A stretch of 64,000 bases of DNA. Source: Brachybacterium faecium DSM 4810. GTDB taxonomy: Bacteria > Actinomycetota > Actinomycetes > Actinomycetales > Dermabacteraceae. Position 1 is the stretch's first letter. Every line of letters begins with the position of its first letter. The stretch is taken from the NCBI GenBank assembly GCA_000023405.1, contig CP001643.1, positions 1,426,001 through 1,490,000 of the forward strand, written 5' to 3'. A model generated the notes under the pieces. The model did no database searches, had not been told where the DNA came from, and saw only the letters and a program-made list of their open reading frames with translations. A program made the position numbers and the translations under genes. Of this stretch, positions 56,442-64,000 are shown piece after piece.

Positions 56442-57230
56442 ATGACAGGTGCCGACGTCGACGCTCCCTGGCCGGTGGTGCTCATCCACGGCACCCGCAC
56501 CTCGCACAGCCAGTGGGACCTCCAGGTCCCGTCGCTGCGCGCCGCCGGCCATCGCGTGCACACCCCGGACCTGCCCGGGCACGGCATGCGGCGCGGCGAG
56601 CCGTTCACGCTCGGCAGCGCCCTGGAGGTGATCGTGGGCGCGGTCCGGGAGGCGCGGGAGAGCGCCGGAGAGCCCGTGCACCTGGTGGGGAGCTCTCTCG
56701 GGGGCATGCTCGCGATCGCCGCCGCCGCACGCCTCGAGCGCGCGCCGGGTGTGCTCGGCTCCCTCACCGCGTGCGGCGCGGCGCTGCAGCCCACACCGCT
56801 GAGCGCCCGGCTCTACGGTGCGCTGCTCGGGGGCCCGGGTCGTCTGCCGGGGGCAGGCGCGGGCACCGTCCGCCTCCTCACCTGGCTGCTCGGCCCGGAC
56901 GGTGCCCGCGCCTACCTGCGCGGCGGACGGGCGGATGCCTCGGTGATCGCGCCCGCCTTCTCGGCGGTCGCCTCGCTGGACCTGCGTGCGGAGCTGCGCC
57001 GCATCCAGGCACCGGTGATCCTCCTGCACGGCCGCGCCGACCAGATGCGGTGGGACGAGCGGGCCTTCGCGGCGGCCGCCCCGCACGGCCGGATCGAGCT
57101 GCTCCCGTACGGCGACCACATGGTGAACCTCAAGACCCCCGGCCGCTTCACCGCCGATCTGCTGCGCGTCCTCGCCCGCGCCCAGCGCGAGGCGGCCGCG
57201 CGGGCGGACGCGCATCCCACCGGGCCGTAG
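56442..57230 (+). CDS. alpha/beta hydrolase
   Basis: A 262-residue alpha/beta-hydrolase. The oxyanion region is VVLIHGTRTSHSQWDLQ, the nucleophile elbow VGSSLGGMLA (Ser), the acidic region LLHGRADQMRWDE and the catalytic His in LLPYGDHMVNLK. GGGAGG lies about seven bases before the ATG used here. The substrate cannot be deduced; the gene after it is separated by nine bases. Confidence 0.82.
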   Translation: MTGADVDAPWPVVLIHGTRTSHSQWDLQVPSLRAAGHRVHTPDLPGHGMRRGEPFTLGSALEVIVGAVREARESAGEPVHLVGSSLGGMLAIAAAARLERAPGVLGSLTACGAALQPTPLSARLYGALLGGPGRLPGAGAGTVRLLTWLLGPDGARAYLRGGRADASVIAPAFSAVASLDLRAELRRIQAPVILLHGRADQMRWDERAFAAAAPHGRIELLPYGDHMVNLKTPGRFTADLLRVLARAQREAAARADAHPTGP

Positions 57231-57239
57231 GCTGGGGGC

Positions 57240-57785
57240 ATGCACACGAGCACCCTGCGCGTCGGCTTCGTGCCCGGCGTCGAGCCCGACCGCTTCCTGC
57301 GCCGCTGGAAGTCCGGCCGCCGCCAGGCCTGGCTCGAGCTGGTGCCGATCCCGCTGTCCCGGCAGCGCGAGGCGCTCGCCGCCGCGGAGGTCCACATGTG
57401 CTTCGTGCGCCTGCCGCTGCCCGCGGACGACCTCCACGTCGTGCCCCTGTGGGAGGAGCGGGCCGCGATCGTGGTCGGCACCGAGAACGTGCTGAGCCTG
57501 CTCGATGACGTCGGCGACGAGGACCTCGAGGGCGAGACCGAGATCCCCGCCGCACACCCCGATGACGCCGCGGAGCGGATCGCCGTGGCCGCGAGCGGCG
57601 TCGGCTACACCCGGGTGCCGCTCTCCCTCGCCCGCCTCCACCACCGCAAGGACGCCGTCGCCCGACCCCTGCGCGAGGCCGACCCCACCCGGATCGCCCT
57701 GGCCTGGCCGCGGGAGGAGGACGACCCGCTGCGCCAGGAGTTCGTGGGCGTCGTGCGCGGGCGCACCCCGCGCTCCAGCCGCTGA
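57240..57785 (+). CDS. LysR substrate-binding-domain-like protein without a DNA-binding domain
   Basis: A 181-residue protein with the start of a LysR effector domain (LRVGFVPGVEPDRFLRRWK, HMCFVRLPLPADDLHVVPLWEERAAIVVG) and the late segment GVGYTRVPLSLARLHHRKD. No helix-turn-helix exists upstream. The ATG is six bases after TAGGCT. Stand-alone versions of this domain are common in actinobacteria; function is unknown. Confidence 0.75.
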   Translation: MHTSTLRVGFVPGVEPDRFLRRWKSGRRQAWLELVPIPLSRQREALAAAEVHMCFVRLPLPADDLHVVPLWEERAAIVVGTENVLSLLDDVGDEDLEGETEIPAAHPDDAAERIAVAASGVGYTRVPLSLARLHHRKDAVARPLREADPTRIALAWPREEDDPLRQEFVGVVRGRTPRSSR

Positions 57786-57893
57786 CCCGCCCGCCGCGCG
57801 TCCTGCGGAGAGCACCCGGGCCTCCCGGACGACCCCCAGAACTGCACGACCCCGAGAACCCCAGAGAACACCCGAGCCCGAAGGAGCCACCCC

Positions 57894-58367
57894 ATGACCG
57901 AGACGCCCCGCATGAACGTCGAGAGCTTCAACCTCGATCACCGCACCGTCGCCGCGCCCTACCTGCGCATCGCCGACCGCAAGGAGCTGCCCGGCGGTGA
58001 CGTGCTCACGAAGCTCGATGTGCGCTTCACGCAGCCGAACACCGAGCACCTCGACTCCGAGGCCGTGCACTCGCTCGAGCACATGATGGCCGAGCACATG
58101 CGCAACCACTCCGAGGACGTCCTGGACGTCTCCCCGATGGGCTGCCGCACCGGCTTCTACGTGCTGCTGGTCGGCGACCACACGCCGGAGGGCTTCGCCC
58201 CCGTCCTCGAGGCCACGCTGCGCGATCTGCTCGCGGCCGACGAGGTGCCCGCCGCCAACGAGATCCAGTGCGGCTGGGGCGCCCACCACAGCCTCGAGGG
58301 CGCGAAGACCGCCGCCCGCGCCTTCCTCGACCAGCGCGCGGCCTGGGGCCAGGTCACCGCCGGCTGA
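57894..58367 (+). CDS. luxS: S-ribosylhomocysteine lyase
   Basis: A 157-residue LuxS that splits S-ribosylhomocysteine into homocysteine and DPD, the precursor of autoinducer-2. Metal ligands are His59 and His63 in HSLEH with Glu62, and Cys126 in IQCGWGAHH. The active-site Cys84 lies in SPMGCRTGFYV. AAGGAG precedes the ATG by eight bases. It serves methionine recycling and possibly AI-2 signalling. Confidence 0.95.
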   Translation: MTETPRMNVESFNLDHRTVAAPYLRIADRKELPGGDVLTKLDVRFTQPNTEHLDSEAVHSLEHMMAEHMRNHSEDVLDVSPMGCRTGFYVLLVGDHTPEGFAPVLEATLRDLLAADEVPAANEIQCGWGAHHSLEGAKTAARAFLDQRAAWGQVTAG

Positions 58368-58390
58368 ATCGCGCCGCTGGCCAGCGGGGC

Positions 58391-60544
58391 TCAGCCCCGG
58401 CCGATCCCCTCGCGCACCGCCGCCAGCAGGCGCGCGGTGCGCGCATCGGTCGCGATGTCGTCGATCGAGACAGGGGACTGCGCGGCGTCCGCGAGCGGGA
58501 TCCGCCAGTTCGGGTACTCCTCGTCGGTGCCCGGCTGGTTCTGGATCCGTCGCTCGCCCACGCAGTCCACGAGGGAGACACCCAGCAGCACCGAGGGAGT
58601 GCGGGCCAGGTGGCGGTGCAGCGCGAGCACCGTCTCCTCGATGCCGGCGGCATCGGCATCGCCGTCGTCCGCAGCGCCGCCCTCGGCGAGCAGCCCCTCG
58701 GCCCGCAGCAGGTCGAGCACCTGCTGCCGCCCGGCGGCGTCCGCGGCGAGCTCCTCGTCCAGGCCGCGCTCGAGCAGGCCCAGCTCGTGCCGCAGGCTGA
58801 CGTGATCGCCGGCGAGATACCCGGCCGTGGGCGGCAGGTCGTGGGTGTTCACCGAGGCCATGCACAGGGTGCGGTAGTCCTCCGCACGCAGCGGTCGTCC
58901 CTGCGCGTCGTACTCGAACCACAGGATCGAGGTGCCCAGGATCCCGCGGTCCACGAGGGTGTCGCGCACCCACGGCTCGAAGGTCCCGAGGTCCTCGCCG
59001 ACCACGAGCGTGCCCGAGCGCTGCGCCTCCAGGGCGAGGATGCCGAGCATCGCCTCGTGGTCGTAGGAGACGTAGGCGCCGTCGGCCGCCCCGTGGCCCT
59101 CCGGGATCCACCACAGCCGGAACAGCCCCAGCACATGGTCGATCCGCAGCGCCCCGGCATGCCGCATCAGGGTGCGCAGCATGTCCCGCCACGGCCGGTA
59201 GGAGGCCTCCCGCAGGCGCTCGGGATGCCAGGGCGGCTGATGCCAGTTCTGCCCCTGCTGGTTGTACTGATCGGCCGGTGCGCCGACGGCCGCGCCGCTG
59301 GCGAGCACGTCGCGCAGCCGCCACGCGTCGGCACCGACCTGCTCGACCCCCACGGCGAGGTCGTGCATGATGCCGATCCGCATCCCGGCGTCGCGGGCCG
59401 CGGCCTGCGCGGCGCCCAGCTGCTCGTCGAGCCACCACTGCACCCGGACGTGGAAGTCGATGCGTGCGGAGAGCTCGCGCCGCGCCTGGGCGAGAGTGGT
59501 CTCGTCGAGAGCCCGCAGGCACGCCTCGTCGGCCGTGCCGCGCACCCGCTCCGCGATCGCGCACCACAGCGCGAAGTCCTCCAGGCCCTGGCCCTCCCGG
59601 GCGCGGAAGGCGTCCAGCAGGGCCTGCCGGCCCGCGGTCAGCGGCACCGCGACCAGCTCCTCGAGCGCCTCGAGCTTCGCCGCGAGCACCTCATCGCGCT
59701 CGAGATGCTCCACGCGGTCGTTCCACCCCGCCACCCGCTCCCGCAGCAGGGCGATCCGCTGGCGCGCGAAGTCGGTGAGCTCGCGATGCTCGGGCACGTC
59801 CTCGATGCGCAGGTACAGCGCGCTCGTGAAGCGGCGCGTGACCGGGAGATAGGGGGAGGGCTCCACCGGCGGGGTCGGGTACGAGGCGTGCAGCGGGTTC
59901 AGCAGCAGGAAGTCCGCGCCGTGGCGGGCACCGGAGATCGCGGCGAGGTCGCGGAGGTCGGCGAGGTCGCCGATGCCCCAGGAGCGCTGCGAGCGGACCG
60001 AGTAGAGCTGGGCCTGCAGGCCGAAGGCGCGCTGGGCGACGAACTCCTCGTGGGCGGTCAGGCGCGCCGGGGTGACCACGAGATCCGCCTCGACCGGCCC
60101 CTGCTCCGTGTCCGCCACGAGCCGGTGCCAGCCCAGCGGCAGATGCGAGGGGAGATGGAAGCGGGCCCGGCCGCGCAGGGTGCCGTCGAGGTCGAACGGC
60201 GGGGTGTGGTCCTCGGCCTGCTCGAGGTCGCGCCGCCCGCCGTCCTCCAGCCGCAGGTGCGCGCGCACCGAGGTGCCGTGGTCGACGTGGACGGGCACCG
60301 TCGTGGCGGCGTCCTCGCGCAGCACCGTCACCGGCGGCAGGGTGCGGGCCCAGGGGGCGCGTGCGCGCTCGCGCCGCACGGCTGCGATGTCCTCCGCGGA
60401 GTCCACCGGTGCGCCGAGCGCCGCGAGGACGGCATGGAGGGTGTCGTCGGAGACATCCTGGAGGACGCCGTCCCAGCCCCAGTACCGGGTGCTGACACCG
60501 AGGTCGCGGGCGAGATCTCGCAGCGCTGAGGAATCTGGGGCCAT
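58391..60544 (-). CDS. malQ: 4-alpha-glucanotransferase (amylomaltase)
   Basis: A 717-residue GH77 enzyme that transfers maltosyl chains between glucans. It has the extra N-terminal domain of about 150 residues typical of actinobacterial MalQ. Barrel motifs include SQRSWGIGDLADLRDL, LLNPLHASYPTPPVEPSPY, ALRIDHVLGLFRLWWIP (nucleophile Asp in RIDHV), LVVGEDLGTFEP (acid/base Glu) and VNTHDLPPTAGYL. The start at MAPDSSALRD is six bases after TACGAT. It is convergent with luxS. Confidence 0.93.
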   Translation of the reverse strand: MAPDSSALRDLARDLGVSTRYWGWDGVLQDVSDDTLHAVLAALGAPVDSAEDIAAVRRERARAPWARTLPPVTVLREDAATTVPVHVDHGTSVRAHLRLEDGGRRDLEQAEDHTPPFDLDGTLRGRARFHLPSHLPLGWHRLVADTEQGPVEADLVVTPARLTAHEEFVAQRAFGLQAQLYSVRSQRSWGIGDLADLRDLAAISGARHGADFLLLNPLHASYPTPPVEPSPYLPVTRRFTSALYLRIEDVPEHRELTDFARQRIALLRERVAGWNDRVEHLERDEVLAAKLEALEELVAVPLTAGRQALLDAFRAREGQGLEDFALWCAIAERVRGTADEACLRALDETTLAQARRELSARIDFHVRVQWWLDEQLGAAQAAARDAGMRIGIMHDLAVGVEQVGADAWRLRDVLASGAAVGAPADQYNQQGQNWHQPPWHPERLREASYRPWRDMLRTLMRHAGALRIDHVLGLFRLWWIPEGHGAADGAYVSYDHEAMLGILALEAQRSGTLVVGEDLGTFEPWVRDTLVDRGILGTSILWFEYDAQGRPLRAEDYRTLCMASVNTHDLPPTAGYLAGDHVSLRHELGLLERGLDEELAADAAGRQQVLDLLRAEGLLAEGGAADDGDADAAGIEETVLALHRHLARTPSVLLGVSLVDCVGERRIQNQPGTDEEYPNWRIPLADAAQSPVSIDDIATDARTARLLAAVREGIGRG

Positions 60545-60694
60545 GGCGCAATCGTAACCGCCGGACGTGGCGCCGGACACATCGGACCGGCCGAGGCCGT
60601 CCCCCCTCGTGCCGCGGCGCTGACCCGCCCTGCCCCCGCCCTCGGCTCCGGCTGCCGCTTCGCGGCCCGCCTCGCCGGCGGCGCCGCCGCGGTC

Positions 60695-61597
60695 TCAGCG
60701 GAAGGGCAGCAGCTCCTGCGGGAGCGACCCGGTGGCGACCAGGGTGTTCAACGCCTCGACGAACTCCCGCCCCTCGTGCGGGTCGATGCCGCCGAGGGTC
60801 AGCGTCGCGCCGTCGTGCATCTGGACGCGCACCACGTCCTTGAAGCGCCCCTCGTCGAACACGGCGCCGCGCACGGCCGCCGCGGGGTGATCCGTGATCT
60901 TCCTGCCCGGGGCGCGGCCCCGCATCACCCGCCGATCGGTGGCGGCGAGGTACTCGGTGCTCACCCCCACCTGGCCGAGGAGAACCAGCAGCGTGTGCTC
61001 CCCGGGCTGCAGCCAGCCCAGGGCGGGCCCCGAATGGACCTCCTCGCAGTTCCACAGGTCCGTGCTCGCCAGGAGGGCGCGGTCCCAGGCGGCGCGCATC
61101 CGGTTCTCGGGGGAGTCGGGGGAGTAGTTCCCCCGCGCGTGCCGCGCCCGGACCACCTCGGCGGGTGCCAGCGGCGGGGGGACGCGGCCGGTCGTGGCGA
61201 GGGTGTGGAGCGCGTGCGCGAAGCGGATCCCGTCCTCCGCCGTGCACGGCTCGATCGACAGGTCCCGGCCGGAGCGCACGGCGATCGTGAGCGTGTGGTA
61301 GAGCCCGGGACGGTAGTCCGCGCCGCCGATGTCACCGGCGGGGACCGCGCGCTTCCGGGTCACGCCCTTCGCGGCGCGCCCCACGGCCTTCCACCGCCCG
61401 AGCACCACCTCCCGGGTCGTGACGAGGATGATCGACGGTGCATCATCCGGGATGCCGGGCAGGGCCAGGAGCACCTCGTCCTCGTCGGCGAGCAGATGAT
61501 CGGCGAGATCCTCGGGCAGCAGCATCCGCCGGTGGATCGTCGTGGTGGACAGCGCCCGGGCGAGGCTCGCGCGGGCGGGGGTCGTTCCGTGGAGCAT
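60695..61597 (-). CDS. hypothetical protein with two PH-like repeats
   Basis: A 300-residue protein of unknown function. Two halves are similar: each contains a strand pattern like a bacterial PH domain (IILVTTREVVLGRWKAVGR and YLAATDRRVMRGRAPGRK). Each half ends alike (ALHTLATTGRVPPPL and ALNTLVATGSLPQEL). No signal peptide or membrane segment was seen. The ATG is six bases after TACGAT. It is divergent from the WXG-like gene across a region with an 18-bp palindrome. Confidence 0.65.
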   Translation of the reverse strand: MLHGTTPARASLARALSTTTIHRRMLLPEDLADHLLADEDEVLLALPGIPDDAPSIILVTTREVVLGRWKAVGRAAKGVTRKRAVPAGDIGGADYRPGLYHTLTIAVRSGRDLSIEPCTAEDGIRFAHALHTLATTGRVPPPLAPAEVVRARHARGNYSPDSPENRMRAAWDRALLASTDLWNCEEVHSGPALGWLQPGEHTLLVLLGQVGVSTEYLAATDRRVMRGRAPGRKITDHPAAAVRGAVFDEGRFKDVVRVQMHDGATLTLGGIDPHEGREFVEALNTLVATGSLPQELLPFR

Positions 61598-61629
61598 CCC
61601 GACATCGTAGGACGCGGTCGGACCGGGGC

Positions 61630-61647
61630 ATGGGGAGTACTCCCCAT
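61630..61647. promoter_or_regulatory. perfect 18-bp palindrome in a divergent promoter
   Basis: ATGGGGAGTACTCCCCAT is perfectly self-complementary. It lies 21 bp upstream of the TACGAT -10 of the minus-strand gene, about at its -35 region, and 116 bp before the plus-strand start. It is a likely operator for a dimeric regulator. Confidence 0.65.
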
Positions 61648-61763
61648 CGCGGCGGCGGGCGTTCCTCCGTACCGTGTTCGGCACAGATGACGGGTGAGTG
61701 CGGACGACGCGCGCTCCTCGGCCCGTGGGGGCACGAGGCAGAGGACGACAGAGGGGACGAGAG

Positions 61764-62849
61764 ATGACCGGGTTCCAGGGGGCGGACACCGAACAGCTCC
61801 GCGAGCATGCCGAGCTGATGCGCGATCGCGCGAACTCCTTGGACGGTCTGCGCACCCGGCTCTCGATGCTGGTCGCCCACGGCGCGGAGTGGGAGGGCCC
61901 CGACGCCGAGGCCTTCCGCGAGCGCTGGCGCAGCGAGGTGGCACCGCGGTTCGACGCCCAGATCGGTGCGCTCGAGGACCGCGGCAGCTCTCTCGAGCAG
62001 GAGGCCGAGGAGCAGGACACGGCCTCGGAGGTCGAGAAGTCGCCGAGCCTGTTCGAGAACCTCCGGGACCTGTCCAAGATCGGTCAGGGCCTCTTCAAGC
62101 ACGTCACGACGTTCCGGAAGCTCATCGAGGACTTCCCCGCGCACATGAAGGAGTGGAAGGCCGCGTTCAAGGGCGGCCCCGGCGAGCTGTGGGCGAAGTA
62201 CAAGGACGAGCTCGTCAAGGGGATGAAGAAGGGGCTGAACTTCGGCGAGGAGTACTCCTCGATCGCGAAGAAGCTCGTCGGGGAGCTCGGGTTCCCGGAT
62301 TCTCTCGGGACCTGGGATCCGCTGAAGAAGCACCTCGACGGCGGCAAGTTCCCCTCGTGGCTCGGTGACGTCGCCCCGAAGGCCGCGACGCTCGGGAAGC
62401 TCGGCGGCAAGCTCATCCCCGGATTCGACATCGGCGTGGGCATCCATCAGATGACCACCGGGGAGACCACCTTCGACAAGGTGAGCGGCGGGCTGTCCGC
62501 CGTCGGCGGAGGGATGGTCCTCGCGGCCCCGCTGTTCGGCCCGGCCGCCCCGGTCGTGGCCGGGATCGGCGCGGCCGCCGGCGTGGTGTCCCTCGGCATG
62601 GACCTGGGCAAGATGGCCTGGGAGAACCGCGAGGCGATCGGCGCGTTCGTCGGCGACGTCGCCGGGGGCGTCACGCATGCCGTCTCGAACGTCGCGGACG
62701 GCGTCGCGGACGTCGCCTCGAACGTCGCCGGGGGTGTCGCGGACGCCGCCTCGAACGCCGCGGAGACGATCGGGAACGGGGTCGAGGCCGCCGGCGACGC
62801 CGTGAAGAACGTCGGCGGAGCGATCGGCGACGCCCTCGGCTTCGGATGA
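61764..62849 (+). CDS. WXG100-like protein with glycine-rich hydrophobic C-terminal region
   Basis: A 361-residue protein. The first about 85 residues form a charged helical hairpin with a W-x-G turn (HGAEWEGPDAEAFRERW), like WXG100/ESAT-6 proteins exported by type VII systems. A charged middle region follows. From about residue 215 the protein is glycine- and alanine-rich and hydrophobic (GGLSAVGGGMVLAAPLFGP, VVAGIGAAAGVVSLGMDL). It ends in degenerate 11-residue repeats (SNVADGVADVA, SNVAGGVADAA, SNAAETIGNGV). It is not related to a known toxin domain that I recognise. Type VII export is inference; no secretion genes are in the window. Confidence 0.6.
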   Translation: MTGFQGADTEQLREHAELMRDRANSLDGLRTRLSMLVAHGAEWEGPDAEAFRERWRSEVAPRFDAQIGALEDRGSSLEQEAEEQDTASEVEKSPSLFENLRDLSKIGQGLFKHVTTFRKLIEDFPAHMKEWKAAFKGGPGELWAKYKDELVKGMKKGLNFGEEYSSIAKKLVGELGFPDSLGTWDPLKKHLDGGKFPSWLGDVAPKAATLGKLGGKLIPGFDIGVGIHQMTTGETTFDKVSGGLSAVGGGMVLAAPLFGPAAPVVAGIGAAAGVVSLGMDLGKMAWENREAIGAFVGDVAGGVTHAVSNVADGVADVASNVAGGVADAASNAAETIGNGVEAAGDAVKNVGGAIGDALGFG

Positions 62850-62982
62850 TCGCGCGTCGCGGGCGCGGGCGTGACCTCGGCGGGCGTGACCTAGTCTGGG
62901 CGCTGCCCAGCCCCCGACCGTCCGTGCCGCCCTGCAGGCCCGCACGATCCGCTGTCCACCCCTCAGGCCGAAGGAGCCGACG

Positions 62983-63804
62983 ATGACCACACCCACCGTG
63001 ACCGAGCGGGACGCCGCCGGGGCCATGGAGCTGCTCGCCGCGGCCTCCGCGGACCCGGAGCTGCTGATCGTCCTCACCGATGAGGAGATCGTCGCGCTCG
63101 CGGGCCGGGACGCGCTCTCCTTCGCCGGCAGCCCCTACCTCGACCAGGAGGGCGTGGACGAGACCGCGCACGCCTCCGCGGCGCTGCGCTCGCTCATCGC
63201 GCGGGGACTGGTGGTCACCACGGACGAGGCGCGGGAGGAGGAGGGCGAGGTCCTCATCGGCGCCGCGCCGGAGGGCGGGATGCAGATCGACCGCCCGATC
63301 GCGGGGCTGCTCATGCTGCGCACCACGGCGAGCGCGGTCGTGCACGTCACCCGACAGGTCGCCGAGCAGGCCACGCGTCTCGTGCTCCATGTGGAGGCGG
63401 ACGGGGGAGTGCTCGAGGAGTTCGTCTCCGCCGACGGCTTCCACCGCTTCTCGGTGCCCACGCCGGCCGCGGCCGTCGAGCGGCTCGCGCGCTACATCGA
63501 CCCCAGCGGCGTCGCCGGCGAGGAGGGCGGAGCGGCGGTGACCGCCCCGATCGCCGAGCTCGACGCCGGCGAGGGCGAGCTCGCCGAGACCCTCGCGGAC
63601 ACGCGCACCCTCAGCGTCCTCACCGCGGTCAGCGCCGCCGAGGCGAGCCAGGCCACGATCTTCGCGACCACCGGGTCCGTGCACGCGATGGACACCCCGC
63701 CCGAGGGCGCGACGGAGGGGACCGTGCGCGAGCTCTCCGCGACCGACCTGCGGGCGCTGCTGAGCGACCTCCTCGAGCGGAGCACGCGGCGCGCGGAGGC
63801 CTGA
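62983..63804 (+). CDS. hypothetical protein, possible EspG-like partner of the WXG-like protein
   Basis: A 273-residue soluble protein with no signal peptide. The N-terminus is helical with a short winged-helix-like segment (HASAALRSLIARGLVVTTDE). Two beta-rich stretches follow (GLLMLRTTASAVVHVTR, TRLVLHVEADGGVLEEFVSADGFHRFSV). Size, layout and position after a WXG protein recall EspG chaperones, but sequence resemblance is weak. AAGGAG lies eight bases before the ATG. Confidence 0.5.
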   Translation: MTTPTVTERDAAGAMELLAAASADPELLIVLTDEEIVALAGRDALSFAGSPYLDQEGVDETAHASAALRSLIARGLVVTTDEAREEEGEVLIGAAPEGGMQIDRPIAGLLMLRTTASAVVHVTRQVAEQATRLVLHVEADGGVLEEFVSADGFHRFSVPTPAAAVERLARYIDPSGVAGEEGGAAVTAPIAELDAGEGELAETLADTRTLSVLTAVSAAEASQATIFATTGSVHAMDTPPEGATEGTVRELSATDLRALLSDLLERSTRRAEA

Positions 63805-63835
63805 GCCCCGGCGCGGCGCGGGCCCGTCGGTCCGC

Positions 63836-64000
63836 TCAGGTCCAGGACGGCAGCCACATGCGGTAGCGCCACTGGTCGAGGTCGAGCACCTGCCCGCTCC
63901 AGATCGGCCAGAAGAACGCCGAGACGAGCACGATCAGCACCAGCAGCGACCCGACGAACAGCGCCCCGGCCAGCCGCCCCTCGACGTCCACCCGGGCGGA
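63836..64000 (-). CDS. C-terminus of a Pmt-type dolichyl-phosphate-mannose protein mannosyltransferase (partial)
   Basis: The last 54 codons of a gene that begins outside the window. A transmembrane segment (LAGALFVGSLLVLIVLVSAFFWPIW) is followed by DQWRYRMWLPSWT. This ending (W-x-x-R-M-W-L-P-S-W) is the usual C-terminus of actinobacterial Pmt enzymes, which mannosylate secreted proteins at the membrane. Confidence 0.75.
   Translation of the reverse strand, partial: SARVDVEGRLAGALFVGSLLVLIVLVSAFFWPIWSGQVLDLDQWRYRMWLPSWT

Noticed and set aside
58374..58387. CCGCTGGCCAGCGG palindrome between luxS and malQ as an operator
   Set aside because: It lies between two convergent stops, 23 bp apart, and has no loop; at most it is a weak terminator.

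Overview
The window is high-GC, gene-dense DNA from an actinobacterium. The gene order dacB-tilS-hpt-ftsH-folE-folP-folBK-DUF3180-DUF2520-panC-lysS-lsr2-clpC, with ppa divergent from dacB, is the classic actinobacterial block also known from Mycobacterium. The presence of luxS, mqo and many GH/LacI genes fits a Micrococcales member, and a Brachybacterium-like organism is my best guess (inference only; there is no 16S in the window). No IS element, prophage, CRISPR array or rRNA operon was found. One tRNA-Ala(CGC) gene is present.

Layout. 1-2.3 kb: an ATGA-coupled histidine kinase, NarL-type response regulator and membrane protein. 2.5-11.8 kb: a LacI regulator, a holin-X-like membrane protein, cysS-rlmB, a YczE-like membrane protein, a DUF4032 kinase-like protein, an MsiK-type shared sugar ABC ATPase, peptide deformylase and an EcsC protein. 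12-27 kb: the conserved housekeeping block (pyrophosphatase, PBP4-type carboxypeptidase, TilS, Hpt, FtsH, folate genes, PH-domain proteins, pantothenate synthetase, LysS, Lsr2), most of it in tightly overlapping + strand operons. 27.2-40.8 kb: a catabolic island between lsr2 and clpC. It holds mqo-lutA-lutB-lutC-aldose epimerase (minus strand), a YesL protein, two GH29 alpha-L-fucosidases, a broken pair of sugar-binding lipoproteins and a GntR regulator. 41-53.7 kb: clpC, dedA, argA-like, mutY-mscL-SAF-FmdB/Ruc-5-FCL, rimJ-like, sepX/glpR-like, a PLP racemase-fold protein with a sugar-lactone oxidase, and an IMPase. 53.8-64 kb: tRNA-Ala, a CebR-like LacI repressor with a GH6 cellulase, a hydrolase, a LysR-domain protein, luxS, malQ, a WXG-like protein with a possible partner, and the C-terminus of a Pmt-type mannosyltransferase.

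The most unusual structures are these. (i) A perfect 53-bp tandem duplication between lutA and lutB produces two identical 18-codon ORFs, chained by ATGA stop/start overlaps into lutB. (ii) Both fucosidase genes and the solute-binding-protein gene share a promoter block with AGGYCCGAK between the -35 and -10 elements, so they look like one regulon. (iii) Two paralogous solute-binding protein genes have collapsed into one hybrid remnant with an amber codon and a frame change, and no permease genes remain nearby. (iv) About 18 genes start six or seven bases after a TANNNT-like -10 element without a Shine-Dalgarno sequence, which implies widespread leaderless transcripts. (v) Two tandem ClgR-like operators 22 bp apart precede clpC, a near-perfect CebR box precedes the cellulase, and an 18-bp perfect palindrome sits in the divergent promoter of the WXG-like locus.
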